The notes: a model not told the origin generated them from the letters alone. A stretch of DNA of 64,000 nucleotides from Phalacrocorax aristotelis (GCF_949628215.1 NC_134281.1:45652512-45716511), one strand, 5' to 3'; shown: positions 24,171 through 37,900, numbered from the stretch's first letter. Program-made: numbers and translations.

Positions 24171-24620
24171 GATGCCCACCTCAGAGGCCGCCTGGCGCCG
24201 CCCCCCCGCTCCCCTCCCCGCCGTCCCGGGGCCGGCGGGGGCGGCCGCCGCCACCCCGCCCAGCTTCCCGGGCGTGCGGTTGAGCGGCTGCGCTCCTTCC
24301 GGCGCTGCGGAGTGCCCGGACCGGCTCGGGAGGAGCCCACTCCGCCCGGCGGCGAAGCCGAGGCGGCGGCGGCGGCTCGGGCCCTGGCGGCGCGGTCGCA
24401 CCGGCGCGCCGGAGGAAGTGGGGGTTGTTCCCCGAAAGCCGCCGGGAGAGGAGGCGGGCGGGGGGCGCAGCCAAGTGGTGGCCAGGCCCCGCGGCACCGA
24501 GAGGTTCCCCGAGCCCTCCCCGCCTGGGCGGGCCTCGGGCGGTGCCGGCGCCCCTGCCCCTGCGCCCCTGCCCCGCGCGGCCTTCCAGGGCGGAAGGCCC
24601 CCGCTGCAAAGCTGGGATTG
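23750..24620. promoter_or_regulatory. CpG island promoter of CPT2
   Basis: A dense CpG/GC block runs from CPT2 intron 1 across exon 1 and about 450 bp upstream. It ends abruptly near 24620, where the sequence turns AT-rich. GC boxes and CCCCTG repeats (24550-24575) are visible and no TATA box is seen. The SLC1A7 start is 1.8 kb away on the other strand and lies outside the island, so the island probably serves CPT2 mainly. Confidence 0.7.
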
Positions 24621-25837
24621 CAGCTAGCGTGGAGGTCGACGTGGTTTCATGAAATGGTGTTTTATTATTATTTCATTTGGAAAGTATACTCGGTGCATGC
24701 TGTGGAGGCAGAAAAGTTACCTGGTATTAGAAAATGCCTGGAGTGGGACGGTGCAGCAGTAGTTCAGTCCTCTTCTACATATGCATTAATGACATTTTTG
24801 TGATCCTCTTGTTTTGACAGTGCTCCTGTTCAGCATATAGACTCCACATAATTTTCTCTTTTTTTTAGTGTGTGTCCCTACATCTTACTGACCATACAGC
24901 GTTCAAAGCATTGAGGTCCTGCCTCCAGGGAGAAGAGTTTAATCTCTCATGAGCTTTTTTACTCATATATGAGCATGTATCAACAAATACTGTATTGCAG
25001 TATAAAATCTAATATTGTAAACACACAATTTCGTTGTACCATATGGAATATTTTCCAGAAAAACACTGATTAACCTTAGAATAACCCAGGAACTACAGAA
25101 ATGTTTCGGTAGGAGAGCATGGTATGGTGAACAGTTATGGCAGTGTGTCTTTTTATCAGGTACTTGCCAGCATAAAAATCAGTGTTGGGATTGAATGCAG
25201 ACACAGCAAAGGAAAGGAAAGCAATCCCTGTGGCTTAGTCTGATAATCCTCTGAAAGTAAATTGGCCCTACTCTAATCAACATATTGGTTGGAGAAAAAG
25301 TGAAATTACTTCGCTTCCAAGATAATAAATGCCAAATGCCAGAAGGTCTCCTTGCATATTTCAGTAGACGGCTATTTTCTGTTCAATACATGTCTCTTAG
25401 GCTACTCCTGCAGCCCTTTTGTCACCATGAAAACAAAAAACCCAACCCTGCTTTAATTAATGAAGTTCAGTTTCACCTAGCTTGCCCTGCTGTGATAGTC
25501 CAGTTCAAAATGTTACCTGCTCTGCCCTTTTGAAAAACTGTGGTAACATTGCTTTTACCCATTTGAATGCATGACTCACACTGTTGCCATTCTAGGTTTG
25601 GATGTCTAGACCCCAAACTGGGGAGACCCTAACTCGCTCAGCTACCATCTTTCTCCCAGGAGTGTCACTTTGTTTTGAACCAGTCTTGTTTTAGAATTAC
25701 TACTGCATTCTGTTCTAATTTTCCAGAGCCCCCTAATCTTCTTCCAGGCTCTTAATGATGTAGTCGATAATAGGATTGTTGGTATTAATTTGGAACAATA
25801 ATGCCAGCTGCCTGCTTGGCGGCTATTGGCAGAGGGG

Positions 25838-25852
25838 TGACCTTGCAGGTCA
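25838..25852. promoter_or_regulatory. Everted nuclear-receptor half sites (TGACCT-3-AGGTCA)
   Basis: TGACCTTGCAGGTCA is two perfect AGGTCA half sites pointing away from each other with a 3-bp spacer. The left half read on the minus strand is CAAGGTCA, the extended half site used by ERR and NR5A-type receptors. The site is about 130 bp upstream of the SLC1A7 start codon and 1.7 kb upstream of CPT2. This is a motif observation only. Confidence 0.35.
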
Positions 25853-25940
25853 GCTAAGCAGAACTGGAAGTGCTTTGATCTGATCTATACAGAGCTAGAT
25901 CTGTCCACCCAAACAAGAGGAGCGAGTGAATTCTCTCTCC

Positions 25941-25952
25941 ATGGGATGCTGA
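25941..25952 (+). promoter_or_regulatory. Minimal upstream open reading frame in the SLC1A7 leader
   Basis: ATG-GGA-TGC-TGA lies 28 bp upstream of the SLC1A7 ATG, with moderate start context (ctccATGG). If it is inside the mature leader, it could dampen translation of the main frame. The transcription start is not known from the sequence. Confidence 0.35.
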
Positions 25953-25980
25953 TTCTTCTCCAAAGAGCACGGGGGACAGC

Positions 25981-28900
25981 ATGGCAGTGGCTTTTGATGC
26001 AGTCCTCGCTCGGATCAAGGATGTTTGTAAAAGAAATGGTTTGCTCATTCTCTCGGTGTTGTCAGTCACCATTGGCTGTCTTCTGGGATTCTTCCTGAGG
26101 ACCAGACGGCTCTCCCAGCAGGTATGTGTGTCATGGCAGTGTAACGCTACAGGGAAAACACCGTACTTACGTAACAAAAGACACAGCAACTTGCCAGACT
26201 TAAGGATGGACTTCTGAAGATCAAAAGCACGTTGTGTGTTTGTTAAATTTGTTTAATTTCATTTGTTTGTTAATCTACGCTGTTCCTTGGGTCTTTTCAC
26301 ACAATCTCAAAAAATACATTTGCAAAAGGTTCTGGTCTTTAAGTAACCTAGTAAGTCTAGCATGAGCATATTATAATGTTGCAAGTATGGCTAATAATAG
26401 TGGGTGTTTAAGCTAGATGAAATGTAGCATCTAATATAGACCTGCTAAAAACTGGTAGTGCAATATATTAATTGGATTTTATATTACTTTGGAACATGTA
26501 CGTCTAAAGAAAACACTGGGAATATTTTTCATCATCAGATGTACAGAGGTACAGATGTTTATATTACACCAATGGTATTTTGTATTAATAAATTTGAGAC
26601 TTCCCATCATTAACAGGCCATGTTATTAAAGTCACTTGGGGAATTCTCCTCCCGCACACTTCAATGAAGCGCTTTAAAGGTAATCGTTTCTTTCTGCTGC
26701 AGTAGTCAGACAGGATAGAGAGAGCAACATGCATCACTGAATGCATTGTTTGAGCACAAAATATAAATCTCAACTAAAAAATACGGCACTTAGTAAATGT
26801 GACTAAACTAAAACAATTCTTTGTTCTGCTACTGCCAACTGCAGTCTGAACATCTTTTATGTCCCAGCAGTACCTTCATACACATCTAGCAAAACACACA
26901 AAATGCAGAATGAAGAGACCAATTAAGAGTAGTCCCCAAGAGACGGCGTATTTAATTTTTGTCTTCCTTTGTAAAGGAATGAACAATGTTGTGTGTTTTT
27001 TTGAATTACAACACAATATGTAATCTAATTAATTTTAAAATGACCTTTCAAAACCTGCTATCTTTGCCACCTTATATACCAAAGCTGCAGATTTTACCTG
27101 TGTCATCTGATCCACAACTCTAGCAAGATTTGTGAAGACAGATAGTCTTTTTCTCAAAACAATAAGCATTTCTCCATGTATTTCTAGGAAATCAGTTATT
27201 TCCAGTTTCCTGGCGAGTTACTGATGAGGATGCTGAAAATGTTGATTCTCCCACTAGTTGTCTCAAGGTAAGTGAGGACAATGATTGTTCCAATAACTTT
27301 TGAAGTTTCCTAAATGAGACATGTCATCACCACTATTTTGGGTTTAACTGAATTCATGTCAAAGTGCCAGGACCATTTCTGACTCCTGTATGTTCATATT
27401 TAGAGTGGAGCTATGAACATCTTTTTTAATCAGTAGGAACATTTATGCAATACCTCATATAGGTATTATTTTCTTAAAAACTCATGGTTTTTTTTTATAT
27501 TTATGTTTTCTTCTTTCCTTGTAATGGGAGGACGTTTCCCTTCAACCTGACTAGAAGTTAAATATATGGAATAAATAATGCATCTTATCAAAAAGCCTAC
27601 CTTAAATCTAAACAATTGAAATAATACACCATACAAATAAGATGAAAAAGCACAGTTACTTTATAGCCTTGTGCAGTATTTTGAGACATGTTGTAGTGTG
27701 ATGAATACTGAAAAAGCCCCAACGTGTCTCCAGTGAACTAATAATATATGCCTGGCTTCAGCTGGAAGTGAAAGTGATTTCTTAGTACATAAAGGCAGAC
27801 CCTTTAGTAGTGCCACTTTATTGGTGGCAAAATTAACGATCTAGGTCCTGGTGCTGAGGGCTGCTGCATGGTAACTCCCTTTGCGGTGGGTGGGCATAAT
27901 TTAGGATAGCTTTTTCTCTCCTCTAAATTTGTCTTGTCTTCCAACTGACTACAATCACAAATACCAGTTGGGTGGCCAAAAGCTCTCAGCCCAAAGCTGA
28001 GAGAAGAGATAAGGAGAGATGGAGAGTGACAAAGCTAACTTTACCTAACCAGATCTAAGGAAAAAATTCTTGCACTCTTTGGTGCCTTTCCTTGAAGACT
28101 CATCTTCTAGAACCGAACACATATGCCAAAAACTCATCCTCCATTTTAAGAAAAAGATATGTTTCGAGACTTCAGATCACTGAGAGTTGCTGAAAATAAT
28201 TACAAGTCAGCAATAATTTAGTTTTTAAATCATCTACGTTTACATCTACCTTCTAATGGTTTTTCACAGAATGAAGCCGATTCATGGTGCTTGCATGCCT
28301 TGAACTGGCCATAGTCTGACCACAGACTCGTATCTGGTCTGTCCCATGCAGCTAGAGAACACTAAGACAAAATATGTTAGATTTTTTGAGAGGTGAAAGG
28401 ACCAATTTCCAAGGACAACAAGAATCTCACATGAGGAAGTGGCGTAGTAAGGACAGAAAAGGGTTGGAGCGAAGTCACATGCCCTTCCCTTAAATGTATA
28501 GTTCTTTAAATCCCCTTGTTTTTTAGAGATGCCGGGAGGAGAAGCAGCACAGTGGGGAAGAGCTGCTCTGGCATAGCCTGTGATAGCTCTAGGTTACCTA
28601 CAGATGTGTCAGGAATGAACCTCTGAGCCGCACTGTTAGAACTGATGGTCTCCATCCTCTGAGGAAGAAAGAGAAGAAACTCACAGATCTTCAAAGGGAT
28701 TAGCTGTCATTGTAAGACAGCAGGTCTATCTCCCTGTATAACAAACTAACCATCACTTGCTATTGCATACTGGAATTTCAGGTTTTCGCAAACAAAAAAT
28801 ACTCCAGATATAATTACATTCTTGTACAGTCCTTTTATTTTCCACACCAAGTGCAGTATTTCCCACACATATATTTCATAAAATGAGTAAACCAGTGCTC

Positions 28901-31900
28901 TGTGTTTTTACCAGCCTGCATACACATTGAAACTAAATTTCTTTGTGCATTTGGAATATTCTCTATCTGTCCTGTGGGATCAATGCCATTTAAATTATCT
29001 TCTAAATTACTCTGGGTAAAAGAAAAGCTAGGGGTACAGCACCAAGCTCTAATTTTACTCTCCTAGTTGCAGTTAGTGCAAGTTTTTTCTAGAACTAATG
29101 ACTAAAAAAGATACTTGTAAAGAAAAGGGAAGATGAGAAAGGAGGGTTAAAAGGGGCACTCAGTGCAAAATACAGTGTCTCCAACTCCAGAGTTTACCTT
29201 GAAGGGTTGTGGCAGAAGTAAAAGGCAGCAAGCATGTGGCTCAGAAGACTGATAATAGAGTAGAAAATCTTGCGTTTACACATCACTAGCACAAATCCAA
29301 CCTCAAACGGAAGTGGCTGAAAATTTGTACTTTCCCTCTTTTGACCTGATAGGTAAAGAATTAAAACAAGAACTTTGCATATTGTATCCATTAGGAAGGG
29401 GAAACTGATGATATAGTCAGGTATCTCTGATTGACCTGTGCTTATTTTAAAAGTTCCTTGAATGCAGAAGAAATCAGTCAAACAACAGGAGATTGTTTCT
29501 TCAAGGTACAGTTCCTTGTCTTACCCAACTCTTTCCCAGCACTTAGAAGTGCTGTATACCAGAGCTCCTGTACCTGTTTCTGATATCTACTATCACCTGT
29601 GGTCTTACTTTTTGTTTCACCACAGACAGAAAAATCTTGAAAAAGCAACTGCCAGTAAAACTAGCCTTCCAGTTTGAGCCCCTCATGTGCTTTTGTTTTT
29701 GTTATGACATGGACCTTCATTAAGGATGGGGGTTGATATTATTTCAGTTATCTGGTTACATAAACAAGCTTCATTGCATCATACAATGACTCTAAAAGAT
29801 TTCCCCCATCCTTTGCCTGAGGTTTAGCCCTGTTCATACCTATTAGTACCAAGTGTCTCTGTATAGAGTTTGCTCTTCTTGGTGATGAGAAGAGGTACCT
29901 ACATAACAAAGGGTGCTGCTTCTATTAGCAACATAAAGAAAGAAATTATAATAAATAGTCTGATGGTTTGTATCTGCTGTAGGAATACTCAGTAGGAGAG
30001 TGTTACAAGATAAATTTTAGACCCTGCAGTTACCAGATGTGCAGTACTTATATATATGTATAAACATAGGATACTACCTTTAAACCTGGGAATGGGAACA
30101 TTAAGAGAGCTCAGAGAGAATAGGAGCCAAATCTGAATTTATAGTTACGCACACTCTGCCTGAGATCTTACTACAGCTGGACAAGGGGATCTTCTCTACA
30201 AGCCTGACAGATCGACTGCAGGAGATCTGAAGCTCCCTGATTCTCTTTGGGACAGAGGCCTTGATCCTCCTATGACAACTGCAATGCAAAAATTATATTT
30301 TCTCCCTTATATGGAAAAGGTTTCAGCACATATCTCAGGGTTTCAAACAGGCGCACGCATACGTGGCAGTGACAGAGGTGAATCTCGGTACATCCTGCCC
30401 TGAGGTCTGATATGTTTAAAAAACCATGGCTCCCAGGTCTTCAGACAGACAGCTGCTGATCAGCTGGCCCAAGGTGCTCATGTTTGTTAAACCATCTTTC
30501 CATCCGATGCATTTCCCGGCGTGTGGAGGCTCGGTCTGTATTACACCCTCTAGCCAGGAGGTGGCTCTGCCTGGAAGGGTGAGGAACCTCGAGGTTGCTG
30601 GCGGTGTTAAGTCACTGCGGTGCAGGGAGGACCTCTGCGTCTGGGGGGCCCTTCGTCAAAGGCGTTTTCTAACAGTGCTGCCTACCCAGAAAATTATAAA
30701 ATATCTACTCTTTTTCAGTATGGATAATTGTAAACTCTTCCCACCCCCCACCCCCCGCAAGTCAATAGGCGGATATCCCTGTGCATCACTTTCAGTTCTC
30801 AACTTCTTAAATGCTTGAAATAATAAAATCTGGTGACAATGTCTTTGTGCTGTGCACAAAGCAAAAAACTGGGAGAGGAATAAACACACAACTTTCTCAT
30901 CAATATCTTCTCACATTTGCTAAAGATAATATAAACCCTCTGACCAAATCCTGTCGGTGCCCGCAGTGCCAGGCGCAGGCGCTGGCCTGAGCACAGGCCA
31001 GCCGTGCTGGCAGGTACTGTGCCGTAACTCACGCTCTGTCACCTCCCTTCCGAGCGTCTTTGCCCTTGTGCCTGTTCCCTGCCTTGTTGCCTTCATCTCA
31101 GGTTACCAGTTTTGTACTGATTGACTTCCAGTGGGCCAGAAACTTGATTTTCAGTCAGTATGACTGCATTGGTTTAAGATTGTGGGGACGCGGTTACTGA
31201 AACCTGATTTGTTACAACTTCGTATCTTGTTGTGACTGAGGTTTTGAAAAACCTGCAAATTCTGACTGAGAGATTTGCCACTGCTGTGGCATTTATAATG
31301 CTTCTTGTTGGCATGGATTCCTTCCAGTAGGCAGAGAGCTTACACTGTGGCATTTGCCCCAGAAAGGAAATTCAGCGCCGTGTTCAAAGGGCAGAGGTGC
31401 CAGTGAGCTCGCAGGGGAGAGGAGGTCTGGCTCCCAGCACGCTGCAGAGCTCTGAGCAGGCAGGACCGCCACAAGCACCAGACCTCCTGCATCTTCAAAG
31501 ACTAATTGCAAAATGTGTGCGCCACAGATCTGTAAGGCAGGTTAGAGAAGAGGCAGGACTTGCAGCCCCTGGTTCTTATTTCAAGATAATACTAGAAGTG
31601 CACAGATTATTTCTTTCCTGTATTCAGCCATATAGTTTCACAGACGTTACAGGAACCTAATTTTCTGTTTTGGAGCCTTCCATCCCCTTTGTGTAATTTG
31701 AAAGAAAAATTAATTAAAATATTTTTAGTAAGGGCTCTCACACACATAGAGTTTGACTGGATAAGCCTTACTTTTTCAGAAGAGAAGGCTAAAGCCAGAG
31801 TTGCACAGGTTTACACCAGCTGAACTTACTGAGTTCTCTTTGTCTTATATGTCTACCTGTCTATGTAATAGAATATTGCGTCCTTTATTTCAACACCTTG

Positions 31901-34900
31901 CTTGCTTATATGACTTAAGTTTTTATCTGGTAATAGATAGAGGGCCCAGTTTTCTAAGACTATGATTAACAGTAAGCACTGAAACTACTTGTGGGAAAAA
32001 GTTATCAGGGCAGAATTGAACTGTTCAGCTGCCTAAAAGGCTTCTCCAGGGTTCTAACACGGTTACCCCCAGTAAATATTCCTTTTAGAAAGTGCAGTTT
32101 GTTTTCTTTAAGCTTAGGATAATTATTACATTTTTAATGTGTTTACCACTAGCTGTTTTCTAGCCAATTAAGAAATAATGTTTAGCAGACATTTGATCCT
32201 TTCCCATGGGCAGAATCTTTTAAAGAAAGATTGTTCCCTTTACAGTCAAATATAAATAACTGATTTGACCTGTATTTTTTAAAATTATAAACTTCGTTCC
32301 ACTAAGTATGTTGTGCCTGATACAAGCAAGTATATGCTAATAAAATTTTATATTTGTTTGAAGGCTCATTTAGGGGTAGTAATAAATATTTGTTACTATT
32401 GGCGTTTTGTTGCTGAATTAAATACGATATGCCAAATATAGAACTGTCTTTCTTTAAGGGGATTCCTGTCCATAATGCCATCAGTTCTGGTAATCCCTTA
32501 TCCTTCTGCTCAGATTCCTGAGTGGGTCATTCTTACTCATGCTGTTAAAGCCTAATATTTAATTAGAACCTACTCCACTGTGGTACCCTTTTCCTCATAT
32601 CAGTTTTTTTCATGGTTCTCTGTTTTGGGGAATGCACTGTCATTTTAACATCCCACTAATAAAAAATATTGCTCATTCTGTTTTAATGGAATTCTGTCAT
32701 TGTTCAGCTGTACTGTGCCATACCAAATTTTGCCTCTCAGGACTCAGTTATATTTGAAGAGTTGACAACTGGATAAACTCTGCAGGAGGAGGTGGAGAGG
32801 CTTGGGGCGCAAGCAGATGTGAACTCACTTAGCCCACAAGCCAAACTGGGCAGACTGGTGCCAGACCCATGCCGGAAGCCATATAGCCGCATTAGCATGG
32901 CTTTGCGCCCAAGCTCGTATGTGAAGGACTAATGTGGCTATATGGCTTCCGGACCAGCCTTGGCAGCTCAGGGTGAAGGCAGAGCGAGTTCACATCCATC
33001 TGCAGTTGTCTGTGCAGACATACCCTAAGTAACTTTACTGCAACAGTATATTCTTTGGGAGTTTAGGGTTTGGTTAAAATCATGCTGTGAGACAGTCCAT
33101 TAGCTTGTGTAAATGGTGTCATGCACTGTTTGCTTGCTGACAGCTGTAGGTAAAACTGGTAATAGACCACAGACTGGAGATTATTTGCCTGTTTTACTGC
33201 TTAAGCTTACAGTTTGTTAGGGATGAAAAATTTGACCCAAACACTCAGAGGCCAGTACCAAAATCTGCAATCTAAATCTTCTACCATGATTATAAATCAG
33301 TGCCTGATATGGTCAATATAATGTCTACTCAGAAGGAAAATGCAGGTCTCTAAAAGGCTGTGAAATCTATCTTTTTTCTTACTTATAATTAAATTTGAAC
33401 CAATGGGAGAGCCAAAATTAATTCACCCAATAACAGAGGTTTATGTGAATGACAATATGTGCAGTACTATTTCTTCTAATCCATTCCTGGTACTGAGAGA
33501 TACTTTCTATGTTGTCCTGACAAATTCATGTAATTTAACTGTAGACTGAATGGGAAAGGATAGATAACATAAGTGTTTTGTCAGTTTTGGCTTGGTCTTT
33601 TCTGCTATGTGTGAGTTAAACTATTCCTTCTGGTCATTCTTTCCTAAATACCAGTCGCTCTGTTCTTATGCTTGTGCAGCTGCCAAACTGGGACATAATC
33701 AAGTGCAATCAAATTTATGTACTGTATTATCTAGTGAGGTGTTGAGGAGCAGCTGCAAAATGTAGCTCAGAGAGCTACAGCTCTCTGAGGAGCCTGCTCA
33801 GAACAATGTTTTATAATGTACCAAGGCAGCTGTATTTTCCCATAGAATTAAATTGCTCTTGGAAACACAGGGCTTTCTCTTCACGTTATTAGACTCTGGA
33901 CTTTTCCTTCTATTTCACCTGTGTTACCTTGCCAGTAGAAAAATATTGGCACTCGGGAGCAGGTCTTCCCCAACAGAGGAGGGTAAACCTGCTGGGTTAG
34001 TATGGAAAAATCTGTGGGGTATCTGAATCATAAAGTAAAGTGTGTATAATGTCTCATTTCTGACCTACCTGTCATGTGTATCACTGTAATGTAAATAATA
34101 ATGAAAATAAACTTCACCCCAGTGCAAACAAGCTGTTAGCCCTTTCCTAGGATATGTGATCTACAATCTTTATTGTGGAGAAAGTCAGTCCAGAGATGTG
34201 AGTTTTAAGGAGGTGACTAGAGGGGATAAATATATTTACCTGCAGAGTGAAAAGCAAAACTGTACTTGGATGAAACTGAAAGGGGAGGATTACCCAAGGG
34301 TAAGAAGAACTGGTCAGAGAGCAATTTCACTTAACACCATTATACTTTAAATATCCATTTAAATTATCCATATCGTTATTATATTGCAGAACTGGTGTCA
34401 GATTACTCCAAAAGTTCTCAGAGGATGCTTTGAGATTGCCTGAGTTTATAGGGGAAAATTCCATTCCACCTCCTTAGGAAACCCTATTAAGAATCCCTCC
34501 TCCATGCCTCAGACACTTCACTACATTATAATCTGTAACTTTATTATGTTTTTAGCTGTGTTTAGGAATAGGGAGTCTAATACTCAGATCCCATACTGTC
34601 TTCTAGTGTTTTCTTTTGCTTGTGCAACCTAGAGGTCCAAACTGTTTCAGTGAAAAATGACATGTTGCAGAGATATGCATGTCATAATGACAAAATTGGA
34701 CCAACTCAGTACAAATTATTTAGGCTGTGTCAGTAGGGACCTAGTGATGTGCAATAGACACTACGGTCACAAAATGAATAGGTGTGGAAAGCACTGAAGT
34801 GATTACAGATGGGGTATGAGCAGTTTGTGACCTGACAGAATTTTTCTGTAGTCCTTGAAGAGCTCTCAAGTACTTAGTGCCTTGCAAAAAAACCCAGCAA

Positions 34901-37900
34901 TGACATGTGAAGCTTGAGGGGCTGGCTCAATTCCCTCTGTTTCCTTAGGATAGAAACATGTATGAACTATAAACAGTTGAATAAATCTGACATTTGTTTA
35001 TAATCCAAATTTGTATTTCAAATCCTTTTGCCCTTTTCTTAATCTAAAAACACTTGAAAGAACTGACAGAACAGAAAATCAAGTATTATTAAGATTCTTG
35101 GCTCTTTCCACAGCTGTGAAACTGCACATCCGTATTTAATAGCTAATTTGTTTTTGTTTGCATCCTGACCTTTGAATTTAGGAAACACTTTTTTTTTTTT
35201 AATCAGAACAGCTAAAGTCAGCAAGCCAGCCTGAACTCTGCATGAGCTATACTACAGTGTCTCAGATCTCCTTTATCAATCGGTGATCAAAGGTTGCTTT
35301 TCACCCCTTCCAGCATTCATAGATGTATCACAGTAGCATCACATATTGGGCTATTTGGGAGGAAGCAGTGATGGGCTAGCCATTGGACATTGATCTTCAC
35401 TGTGTGCTGTACAAAGTCCTGCCTCGTTTACATTAGTCCATAAAAACAGATTTCCCATTGCACACTAAGAAAATACAATGCATGATGTGAATTCCTGGCA
35501 GGGTTTTTGCTATATATGTCAGTTTATTGTTAACAGTTACAAGTGTTAGATAATAAATAACGCAAAGGAGGTCTCAACATTTTGGATAAAAAATAAAACT
35601 CTTACTATTTTATAAAGCATTATTTAAAAAGCAGAAACTCAAAAAGCTGCATGTTATGATGTACTAGAAATGTAGATTTAGTTGCTTTTGTAGCTTTCCG
35701 TTTCTTTTCCAGCAGCCTATCTGTAAAGTTAAACACAGTCACTGCAAATACTGTACAGCGGATAGTGAGGTCTTCTAACATATTGTTCATTTGTTGTTGT
35801 TTGAAGATCAGGAGCCAGACTTTCCATCACGCCTGACACCTTTGAGGTCCCACTGTGTTTAGTCAAACAGCTATATACTGAGTCTCTCTGAAAAGTTAAT
35901 TCACATTTCAATTGCTATTTATGGCCGATAATCTAACCATACAGAAACCGCTGCAAAGGTCCTATTTGTAAAAGAGCTTCCACTTCTTTGTATTTGGTTT
36001 TGATTGTTGGGGGTGTTTTTTTTTTAGCATAGACACATTTTCATTCATAGCAAGATATCTAAACTTTAAAAATGCTATTTCATGTTACTTGATTTTCAAA
36101 GGAGATGAACCTTAGTAGCCCCCTGGACCTTCAGGAGGATTCTAGACTTCTCATTTCCTTTGAAAATCAGGCAGTAATACTATGAAATGTTTAATAGTAC
36201 AAGACATTGGGGATCATTCCACTGACTGAAGTGGTCATGATAGTTTCTTAGTTGTGTTCAGGTCAGCAGAAGCCTGTTAGGTACACTGGTAGTCTGCAAA
36301 ACTGTTGAGTCTGAGTGAAATTCACAGAGAGTCTAGGTGTCATTTTATGGCCTGTCTGGACTGTACCAAACGTACACAGAAAGAGTGTTCACCTGTACAG
36401 ATGGGCTGTCCTGCAAATGCACAACACGTACCTGCTTCAGCTTAGATCAGGGTGTGAATATGGATTATTGGAAGATTTTATCTTCCTGTGTACTTAGACA
36501 AATGGTGTCATGCCACATGAGAGGTTCAGGCATTACTCAAATGTGGGGGGATGGGACTGGAGGTGTAGGGTGGCACCAGCTTCCAACCAAGATGCCACTT
36601 GATTGTCTGTAATAGGTATACAGGTACAGACCAACAGGTGTGCTAACTAGGTGTTTGCATGTGTCTGGGCAGGAGGCATTTTCTTCCTGTGAAGTGTGAT
36701 ACGACATTTGGAGATGAAAAAACTAAACTGTAATGAAAGGCAGACCATGTTGGGTGAAGAAAAGACAGAGACAGGCTACAGTCCTCCTGCCAGTACTGCT
36801 GTCACTCCAGCATGTTATGAGAGCAGGAGGCTTCTCTATCGCAGCCATGGCAGTGTGTTGCTCTGTAGGTGTTCTGTCATGTTAGAAGAAAGCAAAAGAA
36901 TACCCTGGAAAGAAAAAGTCATTCTGATCCCTCTTTCTCACTTCTGAAATAATTTTAACTACACTAGAGGCTAAAAGCAAAATCAAGCATTTGACTATAG
37001 AAAGAGCCAGAGAAAGTTGCTTATCTTTTTCACTCATTACTGTAAATAGTCTTATTTGTTGCAAACTATTCCTCCATGAATGGTGCCTCCGTGGAAGTGA
37101 AGCAGCCTGTCACGGAAGCACAGATAGGTGGGCACAGATGAGGAAAACTCTGATGGTCCACTGCGATACAGAGATCGCTTCAGTCATATCTTTCTTCACT
37201 GCAAATTGTATGTCTTTATTTAAAGTGCCTTAATTTCTTTGTTTCCTTGTCTATAAAATGGAGTTACTGCCTTCCTATATGATAGTAGGTTGTATTAGTA
37301 AAGCATTTTAAGATGATGAAATGGCTTGTGCTATGGAAATGGAGGTTATTACCATGTTAAAACTTGAAGGCACTGACCTTGACAAAAAGGTAAGCGACAG
37401 CCTGCCTGCATGATCAAACAGCATTAGTGAAGCCAGCACTTCACTTTCATGATGCTCAACTGTAATATAATAATCTCTAATGTAGCTGGTAGAGGAGCTT
37501 CCCAGCCTCACTGGGGAACTTGCTTAGGAAGGTCTTTTCTATGGCATGCAATTACAAAATGAGAATGTGAGGGAGGGTACGGGATGAATGAAAACAAACA
37601 TGATTCTAGGAACAACTGTTGGTGGTTAATACTTGACCATTACTTCTTGACAGGATTAATGTCTTTCTAATCACACTAATCCCTTCTGATAACTTTATCC
37701 ATAATCCATCTATTTCGAAGCAACATCCAGATGGCTTCTGGTGGAGCGGAAGACAAAATAAACATGCAGAATGGGGTCTTAGAGCAGCTTCTTGTATTTT
37801 CCCTTTCTGGGGATATAGGTTTTGATTTTGAGACAGGTCCAAAAATGTGATTCTTATCAGAGAGCAACAGAAAGAAATAGAGAATTGCAGAGAAGATAAA

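Larger units (their letters stand above)
24621..25980. other. Divergent spacer between CPT2 and SLC1A7
   Basis: This AT-rich spacer must contain the SLC1A7 promoter and 5' leader. No TATA box is obvious. Notable strings are the everted pair of nuclear receptor half sites at 25838-25852, a CTAATC motif at 25732-25737 (compatible with the CRX/OTX homeodomain consensus) and a three-codon upstream open frame at 25941-25952. No repeat copy is recognised. Confidence 0.5.

Noticed and set aside
24081-24803. 240-codon plus-strand open frame opposite CPT2 exon 1
   Set aside because: It is a GC-driven shadow of the CPT2 promoter and exon 1, with no domain. A divergent non-coding transcript is possible but not shown.
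30426-30818. 130-codon open frame in SLC1A7 intron 2
   Set aside because: It has no recognisable motif, no matching neighbouring exon and a length plausible by chance in 15 kb of intron.
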